Source: Pleurostoma richardsiae
Taxonomy: Eukaryota; Ascomycota; Sordariomycetes; Calosphaeriales; Pleurostomataceae
Assembly: GCA_030052745.1 (NCBI GenBank)
Contig: JANBVO010000004.1
Span: 1,054,001-1,118,000 of the forward strand
Direction: 5' to 3'
DNA: 64,000 bases
Made by a program: the position numbers and the translations under genes. Below, piece after piece: positions 11,799 to 23,906 of the stretch; the stretch's first letter is position 1, and every line of letters begins with the position of its first letter. The notes under the pieces were generated by a model. It saw only the letters and a program-made list of their open reading frames with translations, was not told the DNA's origin and made no database searches.

Positions 11799-12763
11799 TC
11801 ACTGTGATTTCTTCTCGTCTTCCTTCGATTTGGCGCCGGTATCATCCTCGCCATCTTTTGCGTCGCTCTCACTTTTCTCCTCGTTCTGCTTTCCAATGGC
11901 AGTCTCGACCTGCCATATTGCCCGCTCTAGCTCGACTTCCAGCTGCGGTAAGTCTAAAAGCTGGGTCATCCTCTTTGCGTTGTCCTGGGAAAGAAGCATC
12001 ACCTCGCCCTCCGGCTGTGCCTCGGGCGGTGACTTGGGATCGACGTTCCTCGGATCACCCTCGTTCGGGCCCGTCGTGGTTGGATCGGTCGCTGGCAGAG
12101 GTGGCTTCTGCTTGGCGTAGACCTCGTCTAATATCGGCGAGGGGCGCAGCGTCAGGAGGTTGTTCTGCAGGAGAAACTGGATGTGCTTGCCGCCGGCAAG
12201 AGCACGCCAGTGAGACCATGCGCGGTAGACGAGGTAGAAGAAGGGGAGGTTCGGTATTCTATGCCGGGCCAGGTCAGTTGCACAGTGCTTACTGCAGCTA
12301 CGCCACTGGGAACATCTTACAAAGGTAGAATCCCGATGGGAATGGTAAGAGGCATGCCGACGAAGCACCACACAAGCTTCCTCTTGTGGAGCGACTCCCG
12401 CTCCGTACTCAGCGCGTTCAAGACGCCTCCGACCCTGTCGGTGGGGATGAGGGTCCCGGGGAAAACAACCTCGACCTCATTGCTGCGAGAGATCTCTTCG
12501 CCGCGGCGCTTCTTGGACAGCGGCGGCACGGACTTGAGGCCCCATTCCTCGTAGGGTATCCGCCGCAGCGCGTAGTTGCCGTAGTTGACAACCATCTTCT
12601 GCCAGCCGCCGTCCTTCTTCTCCCAGTCCGCCCACGTCTTGGAGGCCCGCGACTGGATCTTCTCGCTCCATGTCTGCTGCGCCCCGGCGGCCGTGGCGAC
12701 GTTGAGGCGGTGGGCGTAGAGGAGCGTCCGGCGTGTGGATATGGGCAGAAGGAATAGCCGCAT
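11799..12763 (-). CDS. Mitochondrial K+-H+ exchange-related protein (Mit_KHE1, YDL183C-like)
   Basis: Exons 12763-12321 and 12258-11799, intron 12259-12320 (phase 2), 300 aa. The N-terminal MRLFLLPISTRRTLLYAHR and the central block HKRKLVWCFVGMPLTIPIGIL-PLIPNLPFFYLVYRAWSHWRA match the family of yeast YDL183C, an inner-membrane component proposed to take part in mitochondrial potassium/proton exchange. One or two membrane segments lie in the central block. The C-terminal third is acidic and low in complexity (KEDEKKSQ end). The basic N-terminus fits mitochondrial import. Full length for the family; the biochemical role is known only from yeast phenotypes. Confidence 0.85.
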
Positions 12764-13741
12764 CTTATCGGATGAGGAGGGGAAAGGCTCGGAGCTGAGA
12801 TTGGGGGGAGATCGGGACGGAGAGCTGGTCTCCAGGTCCCAAGCAGACAGCGAATGCTCTAGTCCGTCGGCGAGTACGAGAAGAAAATCAAGCCAACAAA
12901 CTGTCTACACCTTGCTTGATAACCGAAGGATTACTGATGACGAGGGACCACAAGCGGAACAGGGCGCATGCTGTTTGCAGTTGTGACATGAAGAACACGA
13001 TTGATGGAGGATCACGACACTGCTGTAGAGTAGTGGTCCCTGCCCTGCAAGGTAAGCTAAAAAAGCTGCTGCACCAATTGCCTGGCGCCAGAGAGTGACG
13101 CACGAGGTCGTCATGCCGGCACGCTAACTGGCCCGGCATAGCTTGCTAGGATGCCTTCGCCTATGGTCTCTAAATGTCCTCTGGAATGACGAAATACAGT
13201 GATGTTTACAGGGCTTTTTCGATGTTATAGCATCTCTGATATGGTATTCCATTAACGAGGTTTGGCTGTCGTCTTCGCCTGTGACAGGTATCTCTGCAAC
13301 TGCATAAATGCCACTCATTATACTCCGTACCTACCTAGGAATTCTTGGAATTACCGTTGAGTTGAGTTTAAGCGCCGTGCCAACAGCCTAGGTAGGTACC
13401 TCGAGGTACCCAAAATACGGTGCCTTTAGCCGCTCCGCCTTTGTTGGTCGCCGAGGCTGCATGCAGCACGCTCACTCAGAGGCGGCCTCACCAATCCCAA
13501 TTCCGGGTCTCAGGATCGGATTTGGTCCGCCCTTCCATTCCCATCTCACATTTCTATCCTGTCCTTTGTCGGAGTGCGAGCGATAGTGTAATCTGTCTGT
13601 TCGCTGGCGACGTTTACGATGTTCTATGGCCGCTGGTAGTAGCGTTCCGCGCACAGCATCATTACCTTCTCACACACGACTCTGACTGGCATAACCTGCG
13701 TCGTTTCCTTGCCTTCAACTCCGGCTCCCTCGGTTTCACTC
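12764..13741. other. Divergent intergenic region, 978 bp
   Basis: Upstream regions of the mitochondrial gene (-) and the SRF1-like gene (+). Carries GTACCTACCTAGG (13327-13339) and CCTAGGTAGGTACC (13387-13400), members of the dispersed motif described in the findings. Otherwise no gene or RNA seen. Confidence 0.6.
13395..13410. repeat. 16-bp perfect palindrome
   Basis: GGTACCTCGAGGTACC reads the same on both strands. It overlaps a TAGGTACC-type motif and lies about 330 bp before the SRF1-like start codon. It could be a dimer binding site or chance. Confidence 0.8.
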
Positions 13742-14912
13742 ATGGCGACTGTTGTCGCACCACCTGCCGATCCAGACGGTCCCGATCAACGCTCATCTGT
13801 CCGCACCGGCGGTACCGGTAGTACCGCTGTCGACAACAACGTCGCCCGGAACAGGGCGCCTAGAACATTGCCTCGTCTGTCATTCCCGGAAACATGCCCA
13901 TCGGTGCTGTTGCTAACCTGCGCCGGGATCTACAGCGTGGATTGACTCCTACGAAGCACGGTACGGGACACCCACAGACGACCAGCTACATTTGATAGGC
14001 GAGCCGCCCCGTACAGTCCAACCCAGCCACAACAATGCGCCAGCTCCCCCGAAGAGACGGGTGTCCAAAGATGGATTTGTGGACTGGTCGACGGAGAGCG
14101 ACGACGCCTCGAAGAAAGGCATTCCGAAGCTCCCTTTGCACAAGAGGCGACGGGGCAGGGGCAGGAAATGGGACCACCTCCGGACCGCCGAGCCGGTGAT
14201 CGTGCCTGGCTACGTTGTACCGGCGTCGGAATCCCAATGGAGGACATTTGTGCAGTCATCTCGGTACGGCCACCTCCCGGACGAGGAGGCTGAGGTTGTT
14301 GACCCCGAGATCCTGGACAAGCTCCAGCCGGGCTTCAACACGCCAGTCGACCTTCCGTCGCACCACGCTATGGACCAAAAAGTGCTGAAACCGACGCGGA
14401 GGTCGGCACTCTCGAAGCGACTCTGGACTCTCCTTCTCCGGCACCCGCTTGTACCTCTCACCTTCCGTCTCATCGTCCTCATAACCTCTATAGTATCTCT
14501 GGGCATCTCAGCCCGCATCTACGACATTAACAACGACGTCAGCGGCACAGGCCCAGAGATCACCCAGTCGATAGTTGCCGTTGTTGTCGACTGTGTAGCT
14601 GTCCCCTATGTCTTCTACATGACATGGGACGAATATACGGGAAGACCGCTCGGGTTGCGTCCGGCGACGCAGAAGATCTCCCTCACTCTCATGGATCTCT
14701 TCTTCATCATCTTCAAGGCAGTTAGCACAACGCTGGCGTTCGAGGCGCTGGTCTACCACAACACGGGAATTGAGCCGACGAAAGCGCTCCTGAAGGGCCT
14801 TGCGACCTTCCAGCTGGTGGGACTCGTTTCCTGGCTGCTGAACTTGACGGTCAACGTCTTTAGGCTGGTCGAACGGCTCGGTGGAGGAGAGGACGATGGC
14901 GCACATGTATAG
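13742..14912 (+). CDS. SRF1-like regulator of phospholipase D, membrane protein
   Basis: Exons 13742-13874 and 13936-14912, intron 13875-13935 (GTCTGT..ACAG, with CTAAC branch, phase 1), 369 aa. Splicing joins RTLP to PWIDSYEA, matching the PPW..SYE motif of fungal SRF1 proteins, so the model is well supported. The N-terminal half is soluble, with a basic KRRRGRGRKW patch. The C-terminal half has four hydrophobic spans: about HPLVPLTFRLIVLITSIV, SIVAVVVDCVAVPYVFYM, LMDLFFIIFKAVSTTLAF and FQLVGLVSWLLNLTVNVF. In yeast, Srf1 activates the phospholipase D Spo14 and affects lipid-toxicity resistance. The same role here is inferred from resemblance only. Confidence 0.75.
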
Positions 14913-15860
14913 TATCATTGACGAAAAATGCATTGCCCGTTTCAAGCACTCCGAAGCACCCTGAAACCCCTCTGCCTGAATGAAGCTGGACTTGACCAGG
15001 TCATTAAGCTCAAGGTAATCTGTAAAGTGCGTATGTTCGGCGGTCTGGCGCTTGTCCAAACTGATAAGTGCATTAGGGGTGTGACCTGAGTAACCTTAGG
15101 TATATACTACTAGGTAAGGCTCCTCAGGTAGCTTATACGCCAAGGCATTGTGTACCTGTCTACCTACTCTGTCTATTCTCATGGCGAATCTCATGCCTGA
15201 GAAGGCGTCTTTCGGGAAGGCCTTCCCGCGCGGCTGATCCTAACACTCGTCATCAGCAGCAAAGAGCAAACGCATAGGACCGGAGGGGGCTGAGGGGGTA
15301 CAATTCAGTGATGCAGCCCACCATGTAGTGATTATGTAATTAGACCGAATGTGGTGGGATGTGGCACCGTCTGGCGGCGCCACCGCTCCAGGCAAAACTT
15401 GGTCCGTGCCAGAACCTCCACCGCCAGGCTGACCTGAGCATAATGCATCCCGAAGTCAGTGGGTAGTGAATCTGCCTGAACTATCCCCAACCCGTGTCTT
15501 CTATTGACGCCTTTCTCACCATCCTTCTCATCCTGACCTCAGATCGGAGGCGGAGACGAAACGACCCCTTTCTTTTCTCGTTCATTTCAGTCACCGGCTA
15601 CTGCCACCTCTTTCTCTGCTTCCGTATCAGGAGCGGCACTCCTTCCCCCGAACTCTAGGCTCCCCTCGCCTGCCTACTCAGAGCGACCGCGATCTTCCTA
15701 CGCGCCCGCCTCGAAGCCGGGTCACTGTTTGGCGAGTTGGCACCGCGTTATATAGAGGATAGGGTATCTCCCAGAGGCGCCCGACCTCTTCGAAACCCCC
15801 TTTTCACACTCGAGATACCTACCCATCTCTACTCCAGCCCCAGCGGCTCGCGAACCAGCC
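14913..15860. other. Intergenic, 948 bp, upstream of cullin-1
   Basis: Has TAGGTA-type repeats at about 15094-15170 and a pyrimidine-rich leader (about 15480-15860) before the cullin-1 ATG. No gene seen. Confidence 0.6.
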
Positions 15861-18425
15861 ATGCCACCAGTCACTGCTCTGCGGGCATCCGCCGCGGGGA
15901 TGCCGACGACTCCCAACCGTGATGATATCGACAACACGTGGGAATACCTCCAGCTCGGTATCGGCCAGATCATGGACAACCTGCAGGACGGAATGACGAT
16001 GGAGACCGTACGTGCACCCTCCCACCCGCTGCCCCTCGGCTTCCTAACACCAGATTCCAACTAACATATGTCGCGAACAGTATATGGGAATCTATACGTA
16101 AGATAAGCATCTCGACACATACGTCTTTCTGGCTGCTAATCCAGGTGTAGTGCCGTTCATAATTTCTGTACATCGCAGAAAGCGATCGGCTTCAGTCCGG
16201 CTACCAACATCTCCAGTGGAGCCCACCGCGGCGGCAAGTCTGATCCTCAACCCCCCTTGTGATTATAACATACTGACAACAGCAAACAGCCCACCTTCTC
16301 GGCGAGGATCTCTACAAGAAGCTGATCGACTACCTGCAAGCTCACCTCGAGGGACTTTGGGCCAAGTCAAAAGCTCATACTGACGAGGCGCTTCTTGCCT
16401 TCTACATTCGAGAATGGGACCGATACACGGTAGCTGCGAAGTATATCCACCATCTCTTCCGCTACCTGAACCGGCATTGGGTTAAGCGCGAAATGGACGA
16501 AGGAAAGAAGAACATCTACGACGTGTACACACTGCACTTGGTACAGTGGAGGGGGGTGTTCTTCTCAAAGGTGTCGGATAAGGTGATGGATGCAGTCCTC
16601 AAGCTCGTCGAGAAGCAACGGAATGGTGAGACCATCGAGTATGGCCAAATCAAGCAGGTCGTGGACTCCTTCGTTGCGTTGGGCCTAGACGAGAGCGATC
16701 CTTCCAAGACGACCCTTGACTGCTACCGATACCACTTCGAGAAGCCATTCTTGGAGGCAACTAAGCAGTTCTATCAGGCCGAGAGCAAGCAGTTTGTCGC
16801 CCAGAACAGCGTCGTGGAGTACATGAAGAAGGCCGAGTCACGGTTGGAAGAGGAGGAGGAGCGCGTGCGGCTCTATCTTCATGCCGACATAGCACTTCCG
16901 CTGAAGAAGACGTGTAATCAAGCCCTGATTGCAGATCACTCGTCCCTTCTACGTGACGAGTTCCAGGTTTTACTGGACAACGACCGGGAGGAAGATATGG
17001 CGAGAATGTACAACCTTCTCTCTCGCATTCCCGATGGCTTAGACCCCTTGCGAGCGAAATTCGAGGCACACGTCCGCAAGGCGGGTCTTGCCGCTGTCGC
17101 AAAGGTCGCGCAGGATACCGAGAAGCTTGAACCGAAGGTTTACGTGGACGCGTTGCTGGAGATCCACACCCAGTACCAAGGGCTTGTGAAGCGAGCCTTC
17201 AATGACGAGCCGGAGTTTACGAGGTCACTGGACAACGCCTGTCGAGAGTTCGTTAACCGCAACGATGTCTGCAAAGCGGGCTCTAACAAGTCTCCGGAGC
17301 TGCTGGCGAAATATACCGACATTCTTCTGCGCAAAAGCGGAACTGGTGTTGAAGAAGCTGAGCTTGAGGCTACACTGAGCCAGATCATGACTGTTTTCAA
17401 ATACATCGAGGATAAGGATGTTTTCCAAAAGTTCTACTCCCGCATGTTGGCGCGGCGCCTGGTACACAGCAACTCGTCTTCTGATGATGCTGAGACCAGC
17501 ATGATCAGCAAGCTGAAAGAGGCTTGCGGCTTTGAGTACACCAACAAGCTGCAGCGCATGTTCCAGGATATGCAGATTTCCAAGGACCTCAATCAAGGGT
17601 TCAAGGAGCACTCGCAATCCCTTGAGAACAATATCACGCTAGACTCGCAGTACTCCATTCTCGGGACAGGGTTCTGGCCGTTGACGCCTCCTAACACGAC
17701 CTTCAACCCCCCTGCCGAGATTGCCGCCGACTGCGAGCGGTTCTCGCGGTTCTACAAGAATAAGCACGAGGGCCGGAAGCTTACATGGCTCTGGCAGCTC
17801 TGCAAGGGTGAAGTCAAGGCCAATTACTGCAAAAATAGCAAGACGCCATACACCTTCCAGGTCTCTCTGTACCAGATGGCTGTCCTTCTACTCTTCAATG
17901 AGAAGGACACGCACACCTACGAGGAGATCACGGGTGCGACGCAGCTGAACACTGAATCTCTTGACCCGGCTCTGGGTATCTTGTTGAAGGCCAAGGTGCT
18001 CACTATGAAGCCGGAGAACGATAAACCCGGTCCGGGTAAGACATTCAAGCTCAACTACGACTTCAAAAGCAAGAAGATCCGGGTCAACTTGAACGTTGGA
18101 ATGAAGTCGGAATCCAAGCAGGAAGAGGTCGAGACGAACAAGACCATCGAGGAGGACCGCAAGCTGCTTCTACAGGTAAGTCTTAGCTGCGCTGAGCCTC
18201 TTTCCGCGATCCCAGCCCGAACTAATTCATCTGCAGTCTGCGATCGTCCGGATCATGAAGGCGAGAAAGAAGATGAAGCACCCTCAGCTCGTCAGCGAGA
18301 CCATCATCCAAATCCGGCAGCGGTTTGTGCCGAAGGTCGCCGACATCAAGAAGTGCATCGAGATCCTGCTTGACAAGGAGTACCTGGAGCGGCTGGACGA
18401 CGACGAGCTGGGCTACCTTGCTTGA
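15861..18425 (+). CDS. cul1: Cullin-1, scaffold of SCF ubiquitin ligase
   Basis: Exons 15861-16007, 16081-16097 (17 nt), 16151-16233, 16290-18175 and 18237-18425, giving 773 aa. Intron 3 (16234-16289) starts with GCAAGT, a GC-AG intron; with it the frame reads SSGAHRG-AHLLGEDLY as in other fungal Cul1. The cullin repeats (Skp1/F-box binding) fill the N-terminal half. The cullin homology domain includes YIEDKDVFQKFYSRMLARRL, and the WHB domain ends in LDDDELGYLA. The neddylation site is IVRIMKARKKMKHPQLV, Lys about 719. The protein bridges Skp1/F-box receptors and the RING protein Rbx1 for ubiquitylation of cell-cycle and signalling targets. Full length, very secure. Confidence 0.95.
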
Positions 18426-19594
18426 ACGCATTCCCCGTTCAGTCTACGCAGCGCCACAGCTGCGTCCATGAAGCTGTACGAATACTATTTCTCGCCCACC
18501 GTCGCCTTGAAAACGACAGCCTTAAGAAGAGGCGGCAAGGGGTCAAGTTTTTCCACATTTTAGAGAACGTCTGCGGTGTCACTAGGCAGGAAGGGACTTG
18601 GTTGGTTCTTTCGTTAGTCAACTCTCCGCATTGAGGGAGACAAGCAGCACTCAGCGTCGTTTGAAGGACGGAACTTGCTGGGAGCGTCTTTCCGCTGAGG
18701 GGGAACAGAGCATCTTTACATTTGCTATGGGAAGGGAAGATGGATGGCATACACAAAAAGCCTAATGACGGGGGGTTGTTGGGCTTTTCCCCTGCGCTCA
18801 GCGCTCAGAGAGTGAGTGAGTGAGTGGATCAGAGGAGGTCGTCTTAGATTGTGGCTTTTCTAGAGGTGACAGTCAGTCTTTCCTCGCCGGGAGGAGGAGC
18901 ACCGACGGAGGCAGGGCGGGCGGCGTGACGGGCGTAACCGTTACGCGCTGCGCTGAGGAGACATGCAGCCTTACGTAGCAGGAATGCGAGCCGATTATCG
19001 AATAACATCCTCTAGGTCCCCCCCTCATGTTCGTCGCTCCTGTGCAGACGTGTGGCAAAACAGCACGACGACTACGGCACTGAGGTGGTGAAGGACATCT
19101 TTCATGAATCTCATTTGCGGTGATACAACGGGCGAGCAGTAGGAACCTGCCTACCACCGGAAAGATGTGAGTCGCGTACTGTGTTTTCTTGCAGGACATT
19201 ACGATATGTCCTCCTAACCTGCCGGCTACCTAAGGCAGGCTGGTAAGAGGGCCAGACGCCTCGCAAGAAACTGTTCCTGTCTAGGTACAGACCTGTGTAT
19301 CTGTATCCTTTCCGTTTTCTTCCCCATCCTCGGCCGTCCCCGAACGGCGGGATCTGCGATGAGGGAGGGATGATTGATTACCGCACTGTGGGCACCACGA
19401 AGCTGGTCCTGTGTGTTCTGCCCAGCTTGTATGGTCCCGTTCTTTCACGACTTGAGATAATAACAGAGGGAAGGAAGACCCCCCGAGCTCTGCCATCCGA
19501 CTTTCTCGCCCCTCGCGGCGCGAGACTCCCGACAATCCGTCTCGGATCTCACTCGCCTGCCTAACCTCTTCCCCCCCTTCCTCCGAACGCAGAC
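18426..19594. other. Convergent intergenic region, 1.17 kb
   Basis: 3' sides of cullin-1 (+) and NMA111 (-). Contains (GAGT)4 at 18810-18825. The ORFs are short and of no known family. Confidence 0.6.
18810..18825. repeat. (GAGT)4 microsatellite
   Basis: Four tandem GAGT units in the 3' intergenic DNA behind cullin-1. Confidence 0.85.
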
Positions 19595-22500
19595 TTACAT
19601 GGGCTCAGCGTCGCCGACATCGACGTCGCCGTTGTCGTCGGTGACAGGGACGATGCCATCGGGACCCTCGCCCTGAATGACCTTGCCGCCCTCATAGGTG
19701 ACGCGGCGCCAGCCGCACTCGACCTCGGGGTCCTTGATCCATTCCATGGTGGGGAAGTAGTGCTCGTTCTTCTTCATGGTGATCACCCAGGGGACGCTGT
19801 CGAACGTCTTGGCCTTGAGGCGGAAGTCTGTACAGCCACGGTTGATTAGTCTACTGGATATGGAACAAAATCTTCCACACGACAGGGGGGCATGACTCAC
19901 ATGTGTTATCTGGGATCTTGACAACGGCCTCCAGGAACGACTCAAGGTCCGGCGTGGGCTTGCCGTTGACATGCGTGATGAAGTTGGTCGGCGCCAGGCC
20001 GTACTGGTACGCGGGCGAGCCGCGCGTCCTCGCCGAGACGTACACTTCGCTATGCAGCTTGCTGATCTGCTGGCGCACGGCGTGGTGCGGGCGGTGGAGG
20101 ATAGCGCCGCAGAAGGAGACGGCACGGTCGGTCTCGACGTCATCTGCGGCGACGGTGGGCAGCTTGATGTTGATCTCGTTGCAGTCGCGCACGATAATGG
20201 CGTCCAGCACGTCGTTGGAGTACATGATGTCCAGTTCCGAGATGCGCGTGATGAGCTGGCCGTTCAGCGTCAGCAGGATGTCGCCCTCGAGCAGGGCGCC
20301 ATCCTCCTCGTTGCGCTCAAAGGTCCGCTTGGTGACCATGAAGAGCTGGTGGTGAGACGTATTCGCCAAGGAGACTTTTTGTATCCACTCCTCCGACACG
20401 CCCATAAGCCTTGCCTGCGACATCTGTATCGCTCTAAACTCGACAGACAGCATACGCAGTTTGGGGTCAAGTCCTTGCTGGATTTGAGACACAACAGGCA
20501 GGAGGGTCGGAGTCGCCATTCCGAGATGGTACTCCTCATCTCTATGGCTCGACGGGTTCCTCTCACCCAGGTACGTCAGCCAGAGGGCCTGGACAGTGCC
20601 ATCAGTTGCAACGAGCACACCACTGCCACACTGGCCACTCAAGCTTGTATCCACAGTGATGGCGTCCACGTTGACAGCTCGGTACCTGGGAGCCCCGGCG
20701 TTAGCAGGGATGGTGACGGCAAATATCTCTGTCACGGTTGTGGCGGCGTGGACGATCCGCCCGATCCTGTTGTAGCCGATGAAATACGTTGAGGCGCCCT
20801 GGGTGATTTGCTCTGCGCTCAACCGAGCACTCAGCACCGGGGCGTCGACCAGCTTCGGGTCGTATTGTATGATGGCGTAGTTCTGCAGGGGGTGCAAGAA
20901 GACCACCTTGCCTTCGACCACAACCGAATCTCCAATCGTAATGGAGATATCGCACAGGTCATACGGCACGATAGCTCGGGATATGACGACCAGGCCTTTG
21001 TCAGCGTCGACAACAAGACCCATTCCCCATTTCCTGTTCTTGGGGAAGCCATCAAGCTTGACAGGCATGGTCACATTGACATGAACAAAGCTTCTCACCA
21101 GGTCGGCGACAGCGGGATGTGACGTGTGTTCGAGTTGGATGAAGGAGGCCTTCCGGGGGACAGGTGGTACAGGGGGTAGGGGATCAGCCAGATCGCTGAA
21201 GTCCCAGAGGCCGGTCTCATCATTACGGACAGCCAGCTTCATCTTGGCCGCCCAATGTCGATCAATGTAAATGATGGTCGTGTTGAGCGTATGCAAATCT
21301 CTAAGGTGCTTATATGTCAAGACAACACGGGCCTTGTCAGGGATGGCTTTCATCACTTCAATGAAAGTGTCGAGATCCGGAACCTTCTTGTGGTCGACGG
21401 TCTGGAGGATCCAGCCGTTGTCGGTGTTGTCAAACCGGAAAGATCCCGTCGCCTCGCACACATACACGCCTTTGCATGCAACACCGTACAGCCTCGCCTG
21501 CTGGTAAGACAGGTTGTGGAAACTGCCACCGGCAACAGACACGAACCGGTCAGGGGTGATCTTGTGGAGATCTCCAACCTCGACTTCGACCTCAATGTCT
21601 TCTCCTCCACGCTGAAGCAGCAGCTTGATGGGCTTACCGACACTCGAGTCCATGATATCGTCGAGGCGGATGAACTGGGTAAGGAGCTCGTCATTCACCT
21701 TGATTAGCACATCACCCTCTTCGATCTTCCCGAAAGATGGCCCATCGGGCAGAACTATCTCCGCAACCAGCATGTTGGTCTCCTTCGGGAAGGCTTTCCT
21801 GACCTGAGCCTCCCAAGACGGAGTCAGGCCGAGACGGCGGCACTCGTCGAAGGCCTTCAGGATGAACTGGCACTGAATGTCTCCTCTGGTGATAGGCTTG
21901 CCCTCTTGCAGGCACTTAAGCGCTCGCAGCGGCCGATCCAGGGGAAGGAAATAGTCCGTAGATGCTCCGTCTGCTCGACCACCTGCCTGTAGAGCCACGG
22001 CATATCCGTCGATGTTAACGACTGGACTGCCGGACGAACCGCCGCTGGCAGCCGCGCTCGCCTGATAGTAGCACGTGTTGAAGTCGCTGTAACCTTCTCC
22101 GTACTCGGGCGCGTTCCGGTCCAGACGGCTGATGACGCCGGACAGAATGCTCAGCTTCTCGCCGGCATCGTTACCCACGACCCTGATTTCGACACCAACT
22201 AAGAACCAGTCAGCAACTCAATCCTCTGCCAAATATGCGTAGATCCCAAGCTTCACCTCTCGCGAGATCGGGCCGCAAGGGCAAGGCCGCGACTGGCATG
22301 TACTTAATGGCCTTAGGGTCGAACTTCAAGAAGCCGAAGTCGTGGACCGGGTCGCGGTACACCGGGTAGGCGTCGACCTCCTCGTGGTTATCGAAAATAC
22401 AGTAGCCCCAGAAGGGCCCAGCACCTACGACGTGCCGGTTTGTGAGAATGTAACTAGACGGAAGGAAATGCAATCGTTAGCAGAGATCTCCCAGAAGGAG

Positions 22501-22915
22501 AAAGACAGGGGAAGACAGCAGAAAAGGAAACCAGATGTACCCACCCCTTCTCAGCATCCACCACGAACCCCGTCGCCTCGCTCGTCAGCGCCGGGTCCGT
22601 ATCGAAGGAGCAAGTCTGGCAGAACCGGATGGACACGACGTTGCGGACGACGCTCTCGATGGTCGCCTGCCACTCCGCCGTGTCGGGACCGGCGGCCATC
22701 AGGGCCTGGATGGTGCTCGCCGCCGCGTCGTCCTCCATGTAGTCGTGGCCGTGGTGCATGTCGAAGTCCTGCTCGACCACGTCGGGGGTGTTGTCGCCGG
22801 CGGACTGCTTCCCGTTGAGCGAGGATCGGTGCAGCTTCGCGGGCCGCTCGTCGAAGTCGCTGTACGGCTCGGGCTTCCGCTTCACGCGGGGGGAGGCGTT
22901 TGTGGTGCCGTTCAT
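19595..22915 (-). CDS. NMA111: NMA111/Ynm3 HtrA-like PDZ serine protease
   Basis: Exons 22915-22545, 22453-22257, 22198-19901 and 19827-19595; introns 22454-22544, 22199-22256 and 19828-19900; 1032 aa. This is the fungal double-HtrA protein: two protease-like halves, each followed by PDZ domains. The active N-terminal half has the triad His131 (YILTNRHVV), Asp162 ([11 protein letters not shown]) and Ser245 (GGSSGSPV). The second half (from about [20 protein letters not shown]) is degenerate. A basic RVKRK at residues 10-14 fits the nuclear import known for yeast Nma111, a pro-apoptotic protease. The ATG at 22915 matches the usual fungal N-terminus ([19 protein letters not shown]). The frame stays open upstream to another ATG at 23275 (see findings). 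Confidence 0.94.
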
Positions 22916-23906
22916 GGTTTCAGAGGGTGGTGGTGGTAGTGGTGGGGAGGTTCGAGGCTGCCGCTGCTCCTGATGCTTCCGCAGGACCTGGTGCTGCTGC
23001 TGCTGCTGGGGAACCGAAGCGGCAGACGAGGAAGAGGACGAGGAGGAGTAGCGAATCGGGCTAGCGCAGCGAGGTGTGTCTCGCAGAGGATGGCGTGAAA
23101 GACCTCGTGAGCTCGACGTGCAGGACGGCCGGAGTAGGCTGTGGCAGCTGCGCCGGAATATCGAAAGGCTCGTGGGAAAGCCGGTGGTGGTGGTATTGGC
23201 GCTGGTATTGGCGGCACAGATGGTGGTGAAGCTCCTGGATATGGTGCGCAGGCCCAGGAGGACGGCCGTCCTCATCCAGTCCTTGTTCCGTCACCCTGAA
23301 GCGAGTGGCTTTCTTTGCTTCCTCAGCTGGCAGGTACAGGTGGCGCTTATACTTTTAGCACGCCTCTCTGCCGGCGTCCAGCTGCCTTGGGCGAAAATGT
23401 CAAAAGAGCAAGTCAGCCGACGACGCGCGCGCCAGATGCCTACGGTCTTTACGGGCTGCGCAAGAAGCTCAATCCGCTTGCTGGCTTGGGCCCACGGATC
23501 CGAGATGCTCTGCCGGCGATGAAAAAGACCCTGCATCAAAATCTGGGGTTATGTAATACCGGGGTGAGATAATTACATCGGTAGAGGCATACGACTCGAT
23601 AGGCGCATCCCCTTCGACATCCCGATTTGACTTCTTAACTCACGCTTCATCTACCTACTTCATCACCTCTTCACTAAGGGGTTGATCTCATACAGGTACG
23701 GCTACCTTGGGGACATTCCCAGGGGTCACAACTCCTCCCCTCGGGTGTTCCGGCGATCGAGCAAAGCTCAACAGGAGCAGTTGACAAGCTGGCTAACGAC
23801 TCTTGCGCATGTTAACTTGTCCAGCTAGCGCCCTCTCCGAACCCACCGTAGCGAATGCCACGCATTAGCAACCCATCTGCATCAATACATCCCGTCCAAA
23901 GAGGTG
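22916..23906. other. Intergenic between AVL9 and NMA111, 991 bp
   Basis: 3' side of AVL9 and upstream of NMA111 (both - strand). 22916-23275 is open in the NMA111 frame and encodes a Ser/Arg-rich, presequence-like stretch plus poly-Gln. It includes GGT and CTG triplet tracts (about 22925-22950 and 22991-23007). Confidence 0.6.

Noticed and set aside
19971-20792. 273-codon ORF antisense to NMA111
   Set aside because: Shadow of the protease coding strand; no recognisable protein.
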